Source of the DNA: an uncultured Desulfobacterales bacterium
GTDB taxonomy: Bacteria; Desulfobacterota; Desulfobacteria; Desulfobacterales; JAFDCJ01
Length of the DNA: 37,469 bases
Reading direction: 5' to 3'
Assembly (NCBI GenBank): GCA_945787595.1
Contig: CALZJV010000111.1
Location: forward strand, 1 to 37,469
A program made the position numbers and the translations under genes. The notes beneath the pieces are model-generated. The model had not been told where the DNA came from, did no database searches, and saw only the letters and a program-made list of their open reading frames with translations. The first letter of the stretch is position 1. Every line of letters starts with the position of its first letter. Positions 9,378-17,952 of the stretch are shown one piece after another.

Positions 9378-11351
9378 ATGAATCTCACTTTTCACAATCC
9401 ATTTTTTCTTTATGGGCTCGCAGCCGCAATCCTGCCCATCCTCATTCATCGGATTACGCAGAGAAAACCGGAAGTCCGGGAATTTTCTGCGGTTCGCCTT
9501 TTGCTCCAATCCCAGCGAACCACTGCAAGGCCCCGGCGGCTAAAACACCTTCTCTTGCTGATCTTAAGAATCCTTGCCATCGCGGCCATCGTGTTTATGA
9601 TGGCGAGGCCTGTGCTCGAACGCCCTGGTTTTGCCACGCTCTTAGCGGAAGGCGCCAAGGTATTGATCGTCGATAACTCCCTCAGTATGGGCTATCGCGA
9701 AGACAGGGGCCAACGCTACGATATTGCCAAAAGCGCAGCCCAAAAAGCGTTGGCGGGTTTCGAAGGCAGGATTACGCTTATTCCGACAGGCCGTCTCCAG
9801 AGGGGTCAAGCTTTTGAATGGATGCAAGTGGAAGAAGCCCTGAATGCTTTGCAAGCGCTACCCCTCTCATTTGCCCGGGGCGAAACAGAAGCTGCCTTTA
9901 CATCGGCCTATCAGCGGTTAAGGAATTTAGAAATGCCTAAGCAAATCTTGATTCTGAGTGACTTGGCACGCAGCGATTGGGACGGCCTTGATCTGACCCG
10001 GCTCGGGATCATCCCGGACGCAGACGTCACTTTTTTAAGAATCGGGCCTTCCACCAGAGATCCGAATTTCGGCATTAAAGATGTCAGCCTGACTGAAGGC
10101 GAGATCTTGGTAGGCGTTCCCGCCCGTCTGGCAGTTACCGTATCGAATCTCTCCGATCAAGCCGGTACCGCACTTGTGCAAATCTACCTTGCGGGTCTGA
10201 AAACCGAGCAGAAAACGATCGATCTGAAGTCCGGTCAGACTGCAAAGGTCTTCTTTGAGCTTTTAGTTGATAAACCCGGTTGGATTGATGCAGAGATTAA
10301 ATTGTCCCCCGACCGGCTTCGCAGCGATGATGTATTCTATTTTCCGATGAAGGTCAGAGACAAAGTCAACATTCTGATCGTCGATGGAGATCCCAAGACA
10401 TCTCTCAAGGCCAGTGAGAGCTACTTCCTGGTCAGTGCGCTGCATCCCGGTGCATTCGAAAAGTCGCCCTTTCTGACTCGCGTTATCACTGAGGGCGAGA
10501 TGGCCCGGACGGATTTGCGATCGTATGACGGCATCTTTGTGCTGAATGTCCCCCGGCCGGATTTCTCCCGCCTGGCGTCTTTCCTGGAAATGGAACGGCC
10601 GGTCTTCATTTTTTTAGGCGATCGAATCGTTGCCGAGGAATACAATCGGTTTTCGCTCGCTCCCTGGCAAATTAAAGGGCTAAACGATCTAAATGACAGC
10701 GCTGAAACGATAACCCAGGTTGATTTAAGTCCGGAAGCACGCAAGAATCTGACACGATTGGAAGATAGCCTCAAGAGCGTCTCTGTTCGCAGGCATTTCA
10801 AGATTGAAGGTACGGCCAGAAATCTTCTCACCCTTGGAAATCAGGATCCGCTGTTACTGGAAGCCAAGGCGGGGAAGTCCAGGCTTTTTATGTTTGCCTC
10901 CAGCGCCGACCTCGACTGGAATGACCTTCCGCTGAAAGCGGTCTATCTTCCGCTCCTGCAGGGCCTCGTGAAGGAAGCTATGGGATTAACGGGAACCTCC
11001 CAACCGGCCGGAATCACTTTTGGAGAGCCTTTTGGAGAAAAAAGCCGTGCGGTCCAACTAAAGGGACCCAAGGAAGGCCCCGGAATCTTTCAATTTCACC
11101 TTCACGGCGGTGAACTGAGACGCGGCCTGAACGCGCCTTATGAAGAATCGGATCTGGCAAAGGTTTCAGATGATGAGCTCAAAAAGAAGTTCGGCGCGAT
11201 TGATGTGAAAGTTGTGGAATATCAGAATGGCGGGCTAAAAAATCTGCGGGGAGGGCGCCAGGAGCTATGGTCTTCTCTGCTGATCTTCCTTTTGGCCATC
11301 CTGACGCTCGAAACAATTCTAGCAAACGGTATCTGGTGGTATAGAACTTAA
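9378..11351 (+). CDS. BatA-type membrane protein with VWA domain
   Basis: A 657-residue protein. ATG 9378 is chosen because NPFFLYGLAAAILPILIHRI directly after it is the BatA N-terminal membrane domain; the upstream open frame runs inside the DUF58 gene. Two N-terminal helices (about 7-23 and 56-77) are followed by a VWA-like domain with the MIDAS motif DNSLS (99-103). Beta-sandwich and GATase-like segments come next (about 370-460, ILIVDGDPK to PRPDFSRLASFLEMERPVFIFLG). A C-terminal helix (about 632-652) anchors the end. Most of the protein is presumably periplasmic. It differs from BatA of Bacteroides in its long extra domain. It sits between DUF58 and DUF4159 genes and is co-transcribed. 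Confidence 0.85.
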   Translation: MNLTFHNPFFLYGLAAAILPILIHRITQRKPEVREFSAVRLLLQSQRTTARPRRLKHLLLLILRILAIAAIVFMMARPVLERPGFATLLAEGAKVLIVDNSLSMGYREDRGQRYDIAKSAAQKALAGFEGRITLIPTGRLQRGQAFEWMQVEEALNALQALPLSFARGETEAAFTSAYQRLRNLEMPKQILILSDLARSDWDGLDLTRLGIIPDADVTFLRIGPSTRDPNFGIKDVSLTEGEILVGVPARLAVTVSNLSDQAGTALVQIYLAGLKTEQKTIDLKSGQTAKVFFELLVDKPGWIDAEIKLSPDRLRSDDVFYFPMKVRDKVNILIVDGDPKTSLKASESYFLVSALHPGAFEKSPFLTRVITEGEMARTDLRSYDGIFVLNVPRPDFSRLASFLEMERPVFIFLGDRIVAEEYNRFSLAPWQIKGLNDLNDSAETITQVDLSPEARKNLTRLEDSLKSVSVRRHFKIEGTARNLLTLGNQDPLLLEAKAGKSRLFMFASSADLDWNDLPLKAVYLPLLQGLVKEAMGLTGTSQPAGITFGEPFGEKSRAVQLKGPKEGPGIFQFHLHGGELRRGLNAPYEESDLAKVSDDELKKKFGAIDVKVVEYQNGGLKNLRGGRQELWSSLLIFLLAILTLETILANGIWWYRT

Positions 11352-11354
11352 GTC

Positions 11355-12116
11355 ATGATCTCCCGAAGAAAATTTTTAGCGATGGCAGTGGGTCTCATGG
11401 GAGGATGGATCCCATCTTGGCCCAGGTTTGCATTGGGTTCCCTCTTTCCGCATTTTTTCTTCGCTCAACTCAAATACCGGGGCGGAGAATGGGATCCAAA
11501 TCCTCTGTTTGCTGGCGCCATCGTTGAGGAGCTCGAGCTTAGAACAAGTATTGACGCCAGAAAGGAAAGACGCGTTATGCAACTATCGGACCGTGACCTG
11601 TTTTTCTGTCCTTTCCTTTATATGGCGGGTCGCTATGAATTTGAACCTTTTACGCAACAGGAACGGGAAGTTTTAGGACGCTTCTTAACCTACGGCGGTT
11701 TTCTCTTTGCCGAAGACACAGTCGGTGCCAAAGGGTTTGGGTTCGATCAGGCCTTTCGAAGGGAGATGCGCGCGGTCCTGCCGGGCTACGAGCTGAAAAG
11801 GCTTTCTTCCGAGCATTCCGTCTATCAGAGCTTTTATCTTATTGGCAGCTTCGGCGGCCGCCAGAGGGTCAATCCGTATCTTGAAGGCATCACGATCGAT
11901 AGCTGGACCCCGGTTATCTATTCACAAAACGACCTGTCCGGTGCATGGTCGCGGGACAGATTCGGAAAGTGGCTTCACGCTTGCGTTCCCGGAGGTGAGC
12001 CGCAAAGGAAAGCAGCTTTTAAAATGGGGATCAATATCATTGTTTACTCCCTAACATCCGACTATAAGCGGGATGTAATCCACCATCCCTTCATCAAGAG
12101 GCGTCAGAATTTATGA
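11355..12116 (+). CDS. DUF4159 protein with Tat-like signal
   Basis: A 253-residue protein. The N-terminus SRRKFLAMAVGLMGG is a twin-arginine-type signal with a following hydrophobic stretch, so export by Tat is likely. The body matches DUF4159: FFFAQLKYRGGEWDPNP near 35-50, LSDRDLFFCPFLYMAG, then LGRFLTYGGFLFAED, a fold related to class I glutamine amidotransferases without a visible catalytic Cys-His pair. DUF4159 genes commonly accompany MoxR/BatA clusters; no activity is established. It starts 3 bases after the BatA-type gene and overlaps the next gene by 4 bases (ATGA). Confidence 0.85.
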   Translation: MISRRKFLAMAVGLMGGWIPSWPRFALGSLFPHFFFAQLKYRGGEWDPNPLFAGAIVEELELRTSIDARKERRVMQLSDRDLFFCPFLYMAGRYEFEPFTQQEREVLGRFLTYGGFLFAEDTVGAKGFGFDQAFRREMRAVLPGYELKRLSSEHSVYQSFYLIGSFGGRQRVNPYLEGITIDSWTPVIYSQNDLSGAWSRDRFGKWLHACVPGGEPQRKAAFKMGINIIVYSLTSDYKRDVIHHPFIKRRQNL

Positions 12117-14314
12117 ACATGAACCCGATCACCATAGCCCCTGTTTTTCCATTGTGGCTGATTATCCTTCTCTTCTGTCTCGCTTTGGCTCAGGCCGCAG
12201 CCCAGTGTGTAAAGAGTTGGATTAAATTAGGACCTTGGAGAGCCCTCGTCATCTCTTTGCTGCGGTTCGCTGCAATCGTTGTTCTGGCCGTCTTCGCCTT
12301 AAACCCTTCTGTGGTTACCCGCACGGAACACAGGATATCACCTGCCATTGCCATCATTGTGGACACGTCTGAAAGCATGGAGCAATCCGTCGCCGGTGGG
12401 AAAGAATCCCGACTTGGTGAAGCCAAGGCTTTGCTGATGGAAGGTGACAGCTCCCTGATAGGGTCTCTGAGCAAGAAGTATGAAGTGCATGTTTATGGGT
12501 TGGCCGATTCGCTAAGACCCCTGGAATTTGGCGATGTGGCCCGTTTGGAAGCCGCTGGCAGAAAGGGGGATGTAAGCGAGGCCCTCAGAGCAATCAGCGA
12601 CCAAAATTCCGTTGCTGTGCTGTTGAGTGATGGCAACGTCAAGTGGAATGAAGGCCAGGCACAGCTGCTTCCGACCGTGACCGTTCCGTTTGGGGATCCG
12701 GAAACGTATCAGGATATCCTGATCAAAGGGATCAGCGCCCCGTCAATTGCCTTCAGGGACCGGGAAGTCACCATTGACGTTACCCTAAAAAACTACGGAT
12801 ACACGGACTTGACGCTTCCGGTCCTTCTCAAGGATTCGGGAAGGCTGCTTAACGCCAGAAACATCAGCGTGCAGGCCGATCCCGCAGAGTCAACCGTTGC
12901 TTTCTCCTTTGTGCCGAGTGAGGTGGGTCAGAAAAACCTTTCGATTTCGATTCCGCAACAGGTGGGGGAGCGCATTGTTGACAATAATCAAGTCAACCTC
13001 TCCATTAAAGTCGTCCGTGACAAGACTCGAATTCTGATGGTTTCGGGAAACCCGAGCATGAATTACCGTTTTATGCGGACGGCTCTTAAGAGCGACCCCT
13101 CTATCGATCTGCTCTCTTTTGTCATCCTGAGAACCCCTTCGGATATCTTAAATGTTCGCTCTTACGAACAGAGCCTGATCCCATTTCCGGTCAAGACCCT
13201 TTTCTTAACAGAACTGACGAATTTCGATCTGCTCATTTTCGACAATTTCAACTACGCTCTTTATTTGCGTCCTGAACATCTTGAAAGCATCCGCAGGTTT
13301 GTTGAGGATGGCGGTAGCTTCGCGATGGTGGGCGGGCCAAATCTTTTCGATGAGGGCAGATATGGTTTATCTCCAATAGGAGACATTCTTCCGGTTAGAT
13401 TTGTGGAGAGCGAGTTTTATCGAAGAGATCCACCCGTTCGGGTAAGACTGAGTCCGGCGGGCGCCAAACACCCGATTTTGCGTTTCAGCGGCGAATATCG
13501 AGAAGGCGATGGGGGCCCGGGTCTGCTCTGGCAAGAAATGTCTCCTTTAGACGGTGTCAATCTGATGGAAGCCAAAAAATCTGCAACCGTCCTTTTGGAG
13601 TCTGCGCAGGGGATCCCCTGGCCAATTCTGACCGTCTCGGAGAAAGGAAAAGGGAGGGTACTGGCCCTGACAACAGACTACGCCTGGAAGTGGTACATGG
13701 GAATGGTTGCCAGAGGAAAAGGGAATCAACTCTATCTCATGTTCGTACACCGGATGGTCCGGTGGCTTACGAAAGACCCGAGCCTCGATCTGGTTCAAAT
13801 GATCCTTCCGGAAACGGCCACGTCCACCGGGCAGGAGACCGATGTTAGAATCCGATTCCAGGATGGAGTGCCATCCCGGATTTCTGATGCGGCCGTCTCC
13901 TTCTCTGTTTTTAATCCTGAGGGAGTCAAAATCGATTCGAAACTCAAACCCACCCCGCAGCCCGGTGAGTACATTGTCTCTTTCCTTCCGCAGAATGGCG
14001 GGATCTTTCGAATAAAGGTTGAAACTCCCGTCGGACAACTGGAGGAATCCATGGTTGTCGCAGGGCCCCTTGAGGGCCTGGATGCCGGCCCGGCCCACGA
14101 CCAGCTCCAAAAGATCTCCACATCGACGGGCGGAAAATATATGCCGCGAAAAGATGAACTTACAAAGGAAATAGAGCAATACGTTCAAAAAGCAGAAAAG
14201 CAATTTGTTGAAGAAAAACTTGTACCGCTATGGGCAACCGCTTTTGTAATGGCTGTTGTTTTGGCCCTCCTGTCGTCGGAGTGGTATTTAAGGAGACGCT
14301 GGGGGCTGATTTAG
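12113..14314 (+). CDS. Membrane VWA protein with GATase-like domain
   Basis: A 733-residue protein. Two N-terminal helices (about 10-31 and 43-63) precede a VWA domain with an intact MIDAS start, IIVDTSESM (84-88 = DTSES). A beta-sandwich and a class I glutamine-amidotransferase-like domain follow (about 305-510: RILMVSGNPSMNYRFMR, LLIFDNFNYALYL, FVEDGGSFAMVGGPN). One C-terminal helix (about 703-722) ends the protein. The fold order resembles YegN/BatB-like proteins found at the end of such operons. ATG 12113 overlaps the DUF4159 stop, so translation is coupled. It is the last clear member of the operon; the next gene follows after 40 bases. Confidence 0.85.
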   Translation: MNMNPITIAPVFPLWLIILLFCLALAQAAAQCVKSWIKLGPWRALVISLLRFAAIVVLAVFALNPSVVTRTEHRISPAIAIIVDTSESMEQSVAGGKESRLGEAKALLMEGDSSLIGSLSKKYEVHVYGLADSLRPLEFGDVARLEAAGRKGDVSEALRAISDQNSVAVLLSDGNVKWNEGQAQLLPTVTVPFGDPETYQDILIKGISAPSIAFRDREVTIDVTLKNYGYTDLTLPVLLKDSGRLLNARNISVQADPAESTVAFSFVPSEVGQKNLSISIPQQVGERIVDNNQVNLSIKVVRDKTRILMVSGNPSMNYRFMRTALKSDPSIDLLSFVILRTPSDILNVRSYEQSLIPFPVKTLFLTELTNFDLLIFDNFNYALYLRPEHLESIRRFVEDGGSFAMVGGPNLFDEGRYGLSPIGDILPVRFVESEFYRRDPPVRVRLSPAGAKHPILRFSGEYREGDGGPGLLWQEMSPLDGVNLMEAKKSATVLLESAQGIPWPILTVSEKGKGRVLALTTDYAWKWYMGMVARGKGNQLYLMFVHRMVRWLTKDPSLDLVQMILPETATSTGQETDVRIRFQDGVPSRISDAAVSFSVFNPEGVKIDSKLKPTPQPGEYIVSFLPQNGGIFRIKVETPVGQLEESMVVAGPLEGLDAGPAHDQLQKISTSTGGKYMPRKDELTKEIEQYVQKAEKQFVEEKLVPLWATAFVMAVVLALLSSEWYLRRRWGLI

Positions 14315-14354
14315 ATATAAAACCACTGTTCGTTTGTAATATCGAAAGGTTGAC

Positions 14355-15164
14355 ATGAAAAATAATTCAATCATTTTGGTTTTACTGATCAGCGCTTTCC
14401 TCTTTGTCTTTGCAGGGCAAGGGGAGACAGCTTGCAGAAATCCCAATCTTGTGGATGGCGATGATTCCTTGCTTGTTCCGGTTGCGGCTTCAGGTTTCAT
14501 AGAGATCCAATGGTTCGGCCACTCTTTTTTTCAGATCACTTCCAGCAGCGGAACGAAAATCATCACCGATCCATTCGGATCCATGGGATACCCCATTCCC
14601 CAGGTCTGGCCTCACATCGTAACCGTTGGCAGGGAACACCGGAACCATAACAACGTCGGGCTGGCAAAGGGAAGCCCCATTGTTTTGCGCGGTCTGAAAG
14701 AGGGAACCTTTGAATGGAACGACATTAATCTCACCTTCCGCGATATCCTGATCTACAATGTACCCACTCATCAAAGAGGCTATATGGAATATCAGCGAAG
14801 CCTGAAAGGGGCTGCCTTCGTTTTTGAAATGGATGGCATGTGCATCCTGCATGCCGGAGATGTCAGTGAACCGTTCAACGAAGATCAACTCCAGTTCATC
14901 GGGCATATTGATGTGCTGATGGTGCCCATAGGCGGAACCTACACGGCAGGCCCGGACGAGGCCAATCAGATTATCGAGCAGTTAAAACCCAAGATCGTCA
15001 TCCCCATGCACTACTGGTATCGGGAGAGCGACCTGATGCGCTTTACAGACGGCCCCCACCAGACCCGGGTCCTTAATACCAGCAAATTCACCGTGAGTAA
15101 GGATACCTTGCCGCCCACAACCGAGATTTACATTCTCAAGGTGGTTCGGGAGGGTGATCTATAG
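14355..15164 (+). CDS. Secreted metallo-beta-lactamase-fold protein, UlaG-like, altered metal site
   Basis: A 269-residue protein with an N-terminal hydrophobic export signal (about 5-22). From residue 48 it follows the UlaG-like metallo-beta-lactamase fold: IQWFGHSFFQI, TDPFGSMG, the LHAGD strand (H166), GGTYTAGPDEA and PMHYW (H219). The canonical HxHxDH metal motif is here R93-E-H95-R-N97-H98, so the first His is Arg and the Asp is Asn. Metal binding may be reduced, or the protein may use a different site. It starts 40 bases after the envelope operon, on the same strand with a modest AAAGGTTG site, and could be its last gene. The substrate is unknown. Confidence 0.8.
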   Translation: MKNNSIILVLLISAFLFVFAGQGETACRNPNLVDGDDSLLVPVAASGFIEIQWFGHSFFQITSSSGTKIITDPFGSMGYPIPQVWPHIVTVGREHRNHNNVGLAKGSPIVLRGLKEGTFEWNDINLTFRDILIYNVPTHQRGYMEYQRSLKGAAFVFEMDGMCILHAGDVSEPFNEDQLQFIGHIDVLMVPIGGTYTAGPDEANQIIEQLKPKIVIPMHYWYRESDLMRFTDGPHQTRVLNTSKFTVSKDTLPPTTEIYILKVVREGDL

Positions 15165-15383
15165 GCAGAGCCGGGTGCCAGGAGGCGCCTTTATATACCC
15201 CGGGGTAACACAAGGAACCGTTTCCATGAATAATAGTTGTGTTTACTGTGGAATCTATCAATATCGGGGCAAGTTGTGATATTAAAAAATCTGAATAAAA
15301 TTAAGCCCAGTTAAGAAGCCAGGTTTATTAATGAATAGGATTCGTTTAAAATTACAGGTTTCAAATTGATATCGCAAGGGTTT

Positions 15384-15659
15384 TTAGAGAATGGTATGGT
15401 CTGATACAGTCATCATGATTTCAAAATTATATCTGTACTTGAAGCATATATCTTTTGCAGATTGGCCGATCACCTGACCGGTCTCGCCTACCTTCAAATG
15501 AACGCGGCCAATCAATAAAAGAAAAGCGTAGTTTGCAGGATCTCCTCTTTTAAAAAGAATGTCACCTATCTCATGTTCTTCCTTGACCGACATCTCCGTG
15601 AGTGCCTTCACGAAATCCCTTCCTACACCCCGCGTAAGCTCTACTTGTTGGATATACAC
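15384..15659 (-). pseudogene. Truncated cyclic-nucleotide-binding-domain protein
   Basis: A 91-residue frame starts at GTG 15659 behind a good GAAGGAG site. Residues about 20-65 (VKEEHEIGDILFKRGDPANYAFLLLIGRVHLKVGETGQVI) are the first half of a cNMP-binding beta-barrel as in CRP-like proteins (split here only by my description). After GQVI the sequence no longer matches the family: the phosphate-binding GE-RA segment and any HTH or kinase part are missing. The sequence continues only to an early stop, so the gene looks decayed by rearrangement. No continuation in other frames was recognised down to 15165. Confidence 0.55.
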
Positions 15660-15921
15660 AACACCTACTCCTTCATTCGTAAATTAATAAAAACCCCATC
15701 TCCAGAACCGGAAACAGGGCCTTATGATCCATGCGCTCTTCCTTTTGATTAAAGGTTGAACTCAATAATTGTGCTGCGACAATGGAACAATTTGTATTAA
15801 AAAATCAAGCAGATTATGGACAGGAGGGGGGTAGGCCCAATTTGAGGGGCTTCTCCATCGAACCTTTACCATATTTCTGAGCTAAATGTTAGAGAAGGAA
15901 GGACACAACATGTTAAAAGGT

Positions 15922-16437
15922 TCAATTTCTTTGCCTCGACTTCTTGCGCTCTACTACCCACTCGCAATACGAGTCACCAAGTTGCATATTCTTGATAAGT
16001 CTGAACGTAAAATTTGGGTTTAGACTTTCGACAGCTCCATCACCCCACGCTTGGTGCCCTGAATTACAAAATTCCTCCTTAAGGCCAAATTCCTTCCACC
16101 TCTCATGCCAAGGACACATGGTTGTCCTGCCCACACACCTGTCTTCGGTAGCTTCAATAATTTCGAAATTAAATTCAGGTCCCATTGCTGTTATAGAAAG
16201 AAGTTTCAAAACCTCCACTACATCTCTTGCGTTTTCGGCGGTTAATCCAAAATTGTCTGCAAACTCTTTTGCTCCCTTGCCTGTCTCGTACCAAAGCTCC
16301 TGAGCGAACTCATTAAATTTGTTTTCTCCTATGGCATCTTTTAAAGCCTTATCTATTGCAGTGATTGCGCCTGTCAATCCTTTTGCTGCAATTTCCCATC
16401 GTGTCTCCGCAGGAACCTTCTCTATTGCTTCAGCCAT
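15922..16437 (-). CDS. L-2-amino-thiazoline-4-carboxylate hydrolase-like protein
   Basis: A 171-residue protein starting at ATG 16437 behind AAAAAAAGGGGGTG. The N-terminal half is helical and acidic. The C-terminal half carries the family pattern RCVGRTTMCPWHERWKE, then FCNSGHQAWGDG and a final beta strand (YCEWVVE). This Cys/His layout resembles the ATC_hyd family (L-2-amino-thiazoline-4-carboxylic acid hydrolase-like) and related DUF6125 proteins that occur widely in anaerobes. Most members have no proven substrate; the ATC name should not be taken as function. It is flanked by gene remnants and has no operon partner. Confidence 0.65.
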   Translation of the reverse strand: MAEAIEKVPAETRWEIAAKGLTGAITAIDKALKDAIGENKFNEFAQELWYETGKGAKEFADNFGLTAENARDVVEVLKLLSITAMGPEFNFEIIEATEDRCVGRTTMCPWHERWKEFGLKEEFCNSGHQAWGDGAVESLNPNFTFRLIKNMQLGDSYCEWVVERKKSRQRN

Positions 16438-16627
16438 TTATAGCACCCCCTTTTTTTAAGGTTTCAAACAGTGGAACTCAATATGTGGAATATTCGAAGG
16501 CGCGTAAAAATCAGATGTGAACTGGATTCGATTCCGTTAACGGAGAACCGCTTCTGGTCAGTTGGAATAGGAAGATCAAGAATAATTTATAAGCATTTAT
16601 ACCCAAATCGGTGGCATTTAGTCAATC

Positions 16628-16671
16628 ATTATTTAGGGTTCCAGCTGATATTATTTAGGGTTCCAGCTGAT
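16628..16671 (+). repeat. 22-bp tandem duplication
   Basis: ATTATTTAGGGTTCCAGCTG plus AT occurs twice back to back (16628-16649, 16650-16671) without mismatch. The identity suggests a recent slippage event in non-coding DNA. Confidence 0.8.
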
Positions 16672-17014
16672 GATGATTAATCGATCATAACTCAATGAAA
16701 TTCAAAAGAGTAATCCCCAATAGGTAGCTTCCGGCCATTATCGATCAGAATTTTAGATTGGGCATTAACAAAATTTCAGCCTTGGAAAAATTGGGAAACA
16801 TGCCTGAATCAAACCTGTCGAATTATTTGATATAATTATGTATTTGTTCAAGCAACACATAACCGGTCCACCCATTCTTCGCAATAAATCGCAAAATTTT
16901 CTCAGAGCTTTTGAATTTTGCACACAGTTTAGGAATGGATTTTGAGGTGGGAGTAAAATAGAAAGGTGGGGTCGTCGCAACTTACCAGCATTTTTTTATT
17001 AAGCTGGCTTTTTC

Positions 17015-17082
17015 TAGCCAAATAAACTAGCTGAAGCAGCAGGGGACAAACCTGCAATCTGATGGCCCCCTGTGTTTGGCTA
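17015..17082 (+). ncRNA. Candidate structured element with nested stems
   Basis: TAGCCAAA (17015-17022) pairs with TTTGGCTA (17075-17082). Inside, CAGGGG (17040-17045) pairs with CCCCTG (17067-17072) around a 21-base loop. The element ends 12 bases before the cytochrome b561 remnant. I do not recognise it as a known riboswitch class, and no poly-T tail makes it a terminator. Confidence 0.3.
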
Positions 17083-17094
17083 TTCTATGAATAG

Positions 17095-17337
17095 GTGACC
17101 AGTGACTGGTTGACAGGCGTTCTCCACCTGAATCAAAAAATTCTTCTGATCCTCGTCGTGATTCATATCTGCGCGGTCATATTCTATCTTATCGCAAAGC
17201 GTGAAAACTTGCTGAAACCGATGATTAACGGCACCAAGCTTTGGGATCAAAACCTTGAATCTTCCTGGGAGAACACGGTATTGGCATTTTTCATACTAGC
17301 AATTATCGCTGTGGCTGTTTACCTGATTATTTATTAG
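17095..17337 (+). pseudogene. Cytochrome b561-type subunit, C-terminal remnant
   Basis: An 80-residue frame directly after an in-frame TAG (17092-17094). It encodes two membrane helices (about 15-34 and 62-79) with the pattern LVVIHICAVIFYLIAKRENL then KPMING, which is the end of di-haem b-type cytochromes of the b561/hydrogenase-cytochrome family (HxxAVxFYxxxKRENLxxPMxxG). The His in VIHIC is a likely haem ligand of the last-but-one helix. The first two helices and the other ligands are missing upstream in all frames. GTG 17095 could start translation, but the product would be a fragment. It converges with a broken cytochrome c' gene, a protein this family often accompanies. Confidence 0.65.
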
Positions 17338-17379
17338 CCGGATTAAATCATTAGACGGGAGATCAAGCAGAGAGATTGG

Positions 17380-17748
17380 TTATCCAACACGGCGATTGAA
17401 GAAAAAAGCTTCGAATGTTTTTGCTGTTTTCATAAAATTTGCCTTATCACTAAATACCGACGAACTTAAGGTTGTATCCCCTTTATCGCTGCCCGGTTCC
17501 ATAGAAGCCTCCCACGGAAGAGTCGCCAGCATCTTTACAGCATCGGCATTAACGGAAAAAGCATCTTTTTGGTAAGCTGACTTCCCCTGTACTGCGGCCC
17601 CCATTCGTTTGAAATGCTGTGCAATCAGAAACATGACTGATTTGCGGTATTTGATCGCATCTTCAGGTTTTGCAAACTGGGCATACGCTGCGCCAAACAT
17701 AAATACGGTGATGAGAGCAAAAATCATGATTTTTGTCGCTACTTTCAT
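17380..17748 (-). pseudogene. Cytochrome c' lacking the haem-attachment end
   Basis: Start ATG 17748 is preceded by AGGAGG and followed by a clean signal peptide (MKVATKIMIFALITVFMFGA, cleavage near AYAQ). The mature part follows cytochrome c': KPEDAIKYRKSVMFLIAQH with KRMGAAV, then MLATLPWEAS, PGSDKGDT, and FSDKANFMKTAKTFEA. The family then has a last helix ending in CxxCH near residue 120 of the mature chain. Here the sequence ends in FFFNRRVG and a stop, so haem cannot be attached. A 3' deletion or rearrangement next to the convergent b561 remnant explains this. The reading frame upstream is intact, so the loss may be recent. Confidence 0.75.
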
Positions 17749-17952
17749 ACGGCCTCCTTTTTTGGATAGTTGGTTTTTGAGAGAAATTTCAATTTGCAGC
17801 AACTTTTCCCGAAAAACAAAACAGTTGTTTCACTTAACATTACGAAAAAGTTGCCGTTTTGGATTCATTTTGAACTAGAATTTTATCCAAAGCTTATTCG
17901 ATGGGCCGTTGCTGAAAGAGATATAGGAATAGTAGATCGAATAACCGACCCG

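Larger units (their letters stand above)
16438..17094. other. Non-coding stretch with tandem duplication and a possible structured RNA
   Basis: No convincing gene is present; short open frames here lack family features. The stretch holds a 22-bp tandem duplication (16628-16671), a segment at 16941-16971 that resembles 36194-36224 elsewhere in the window, and a nested-stem element (17015-17082) just before the cytochrome b561 remnant. Confidence 0.5.

Noticed and set aside
16471..16680. 69-residue plus-strand open frame
   Set aside because: No family features, and it runs across the 22-bp tandem duplication, which would shift its frame.
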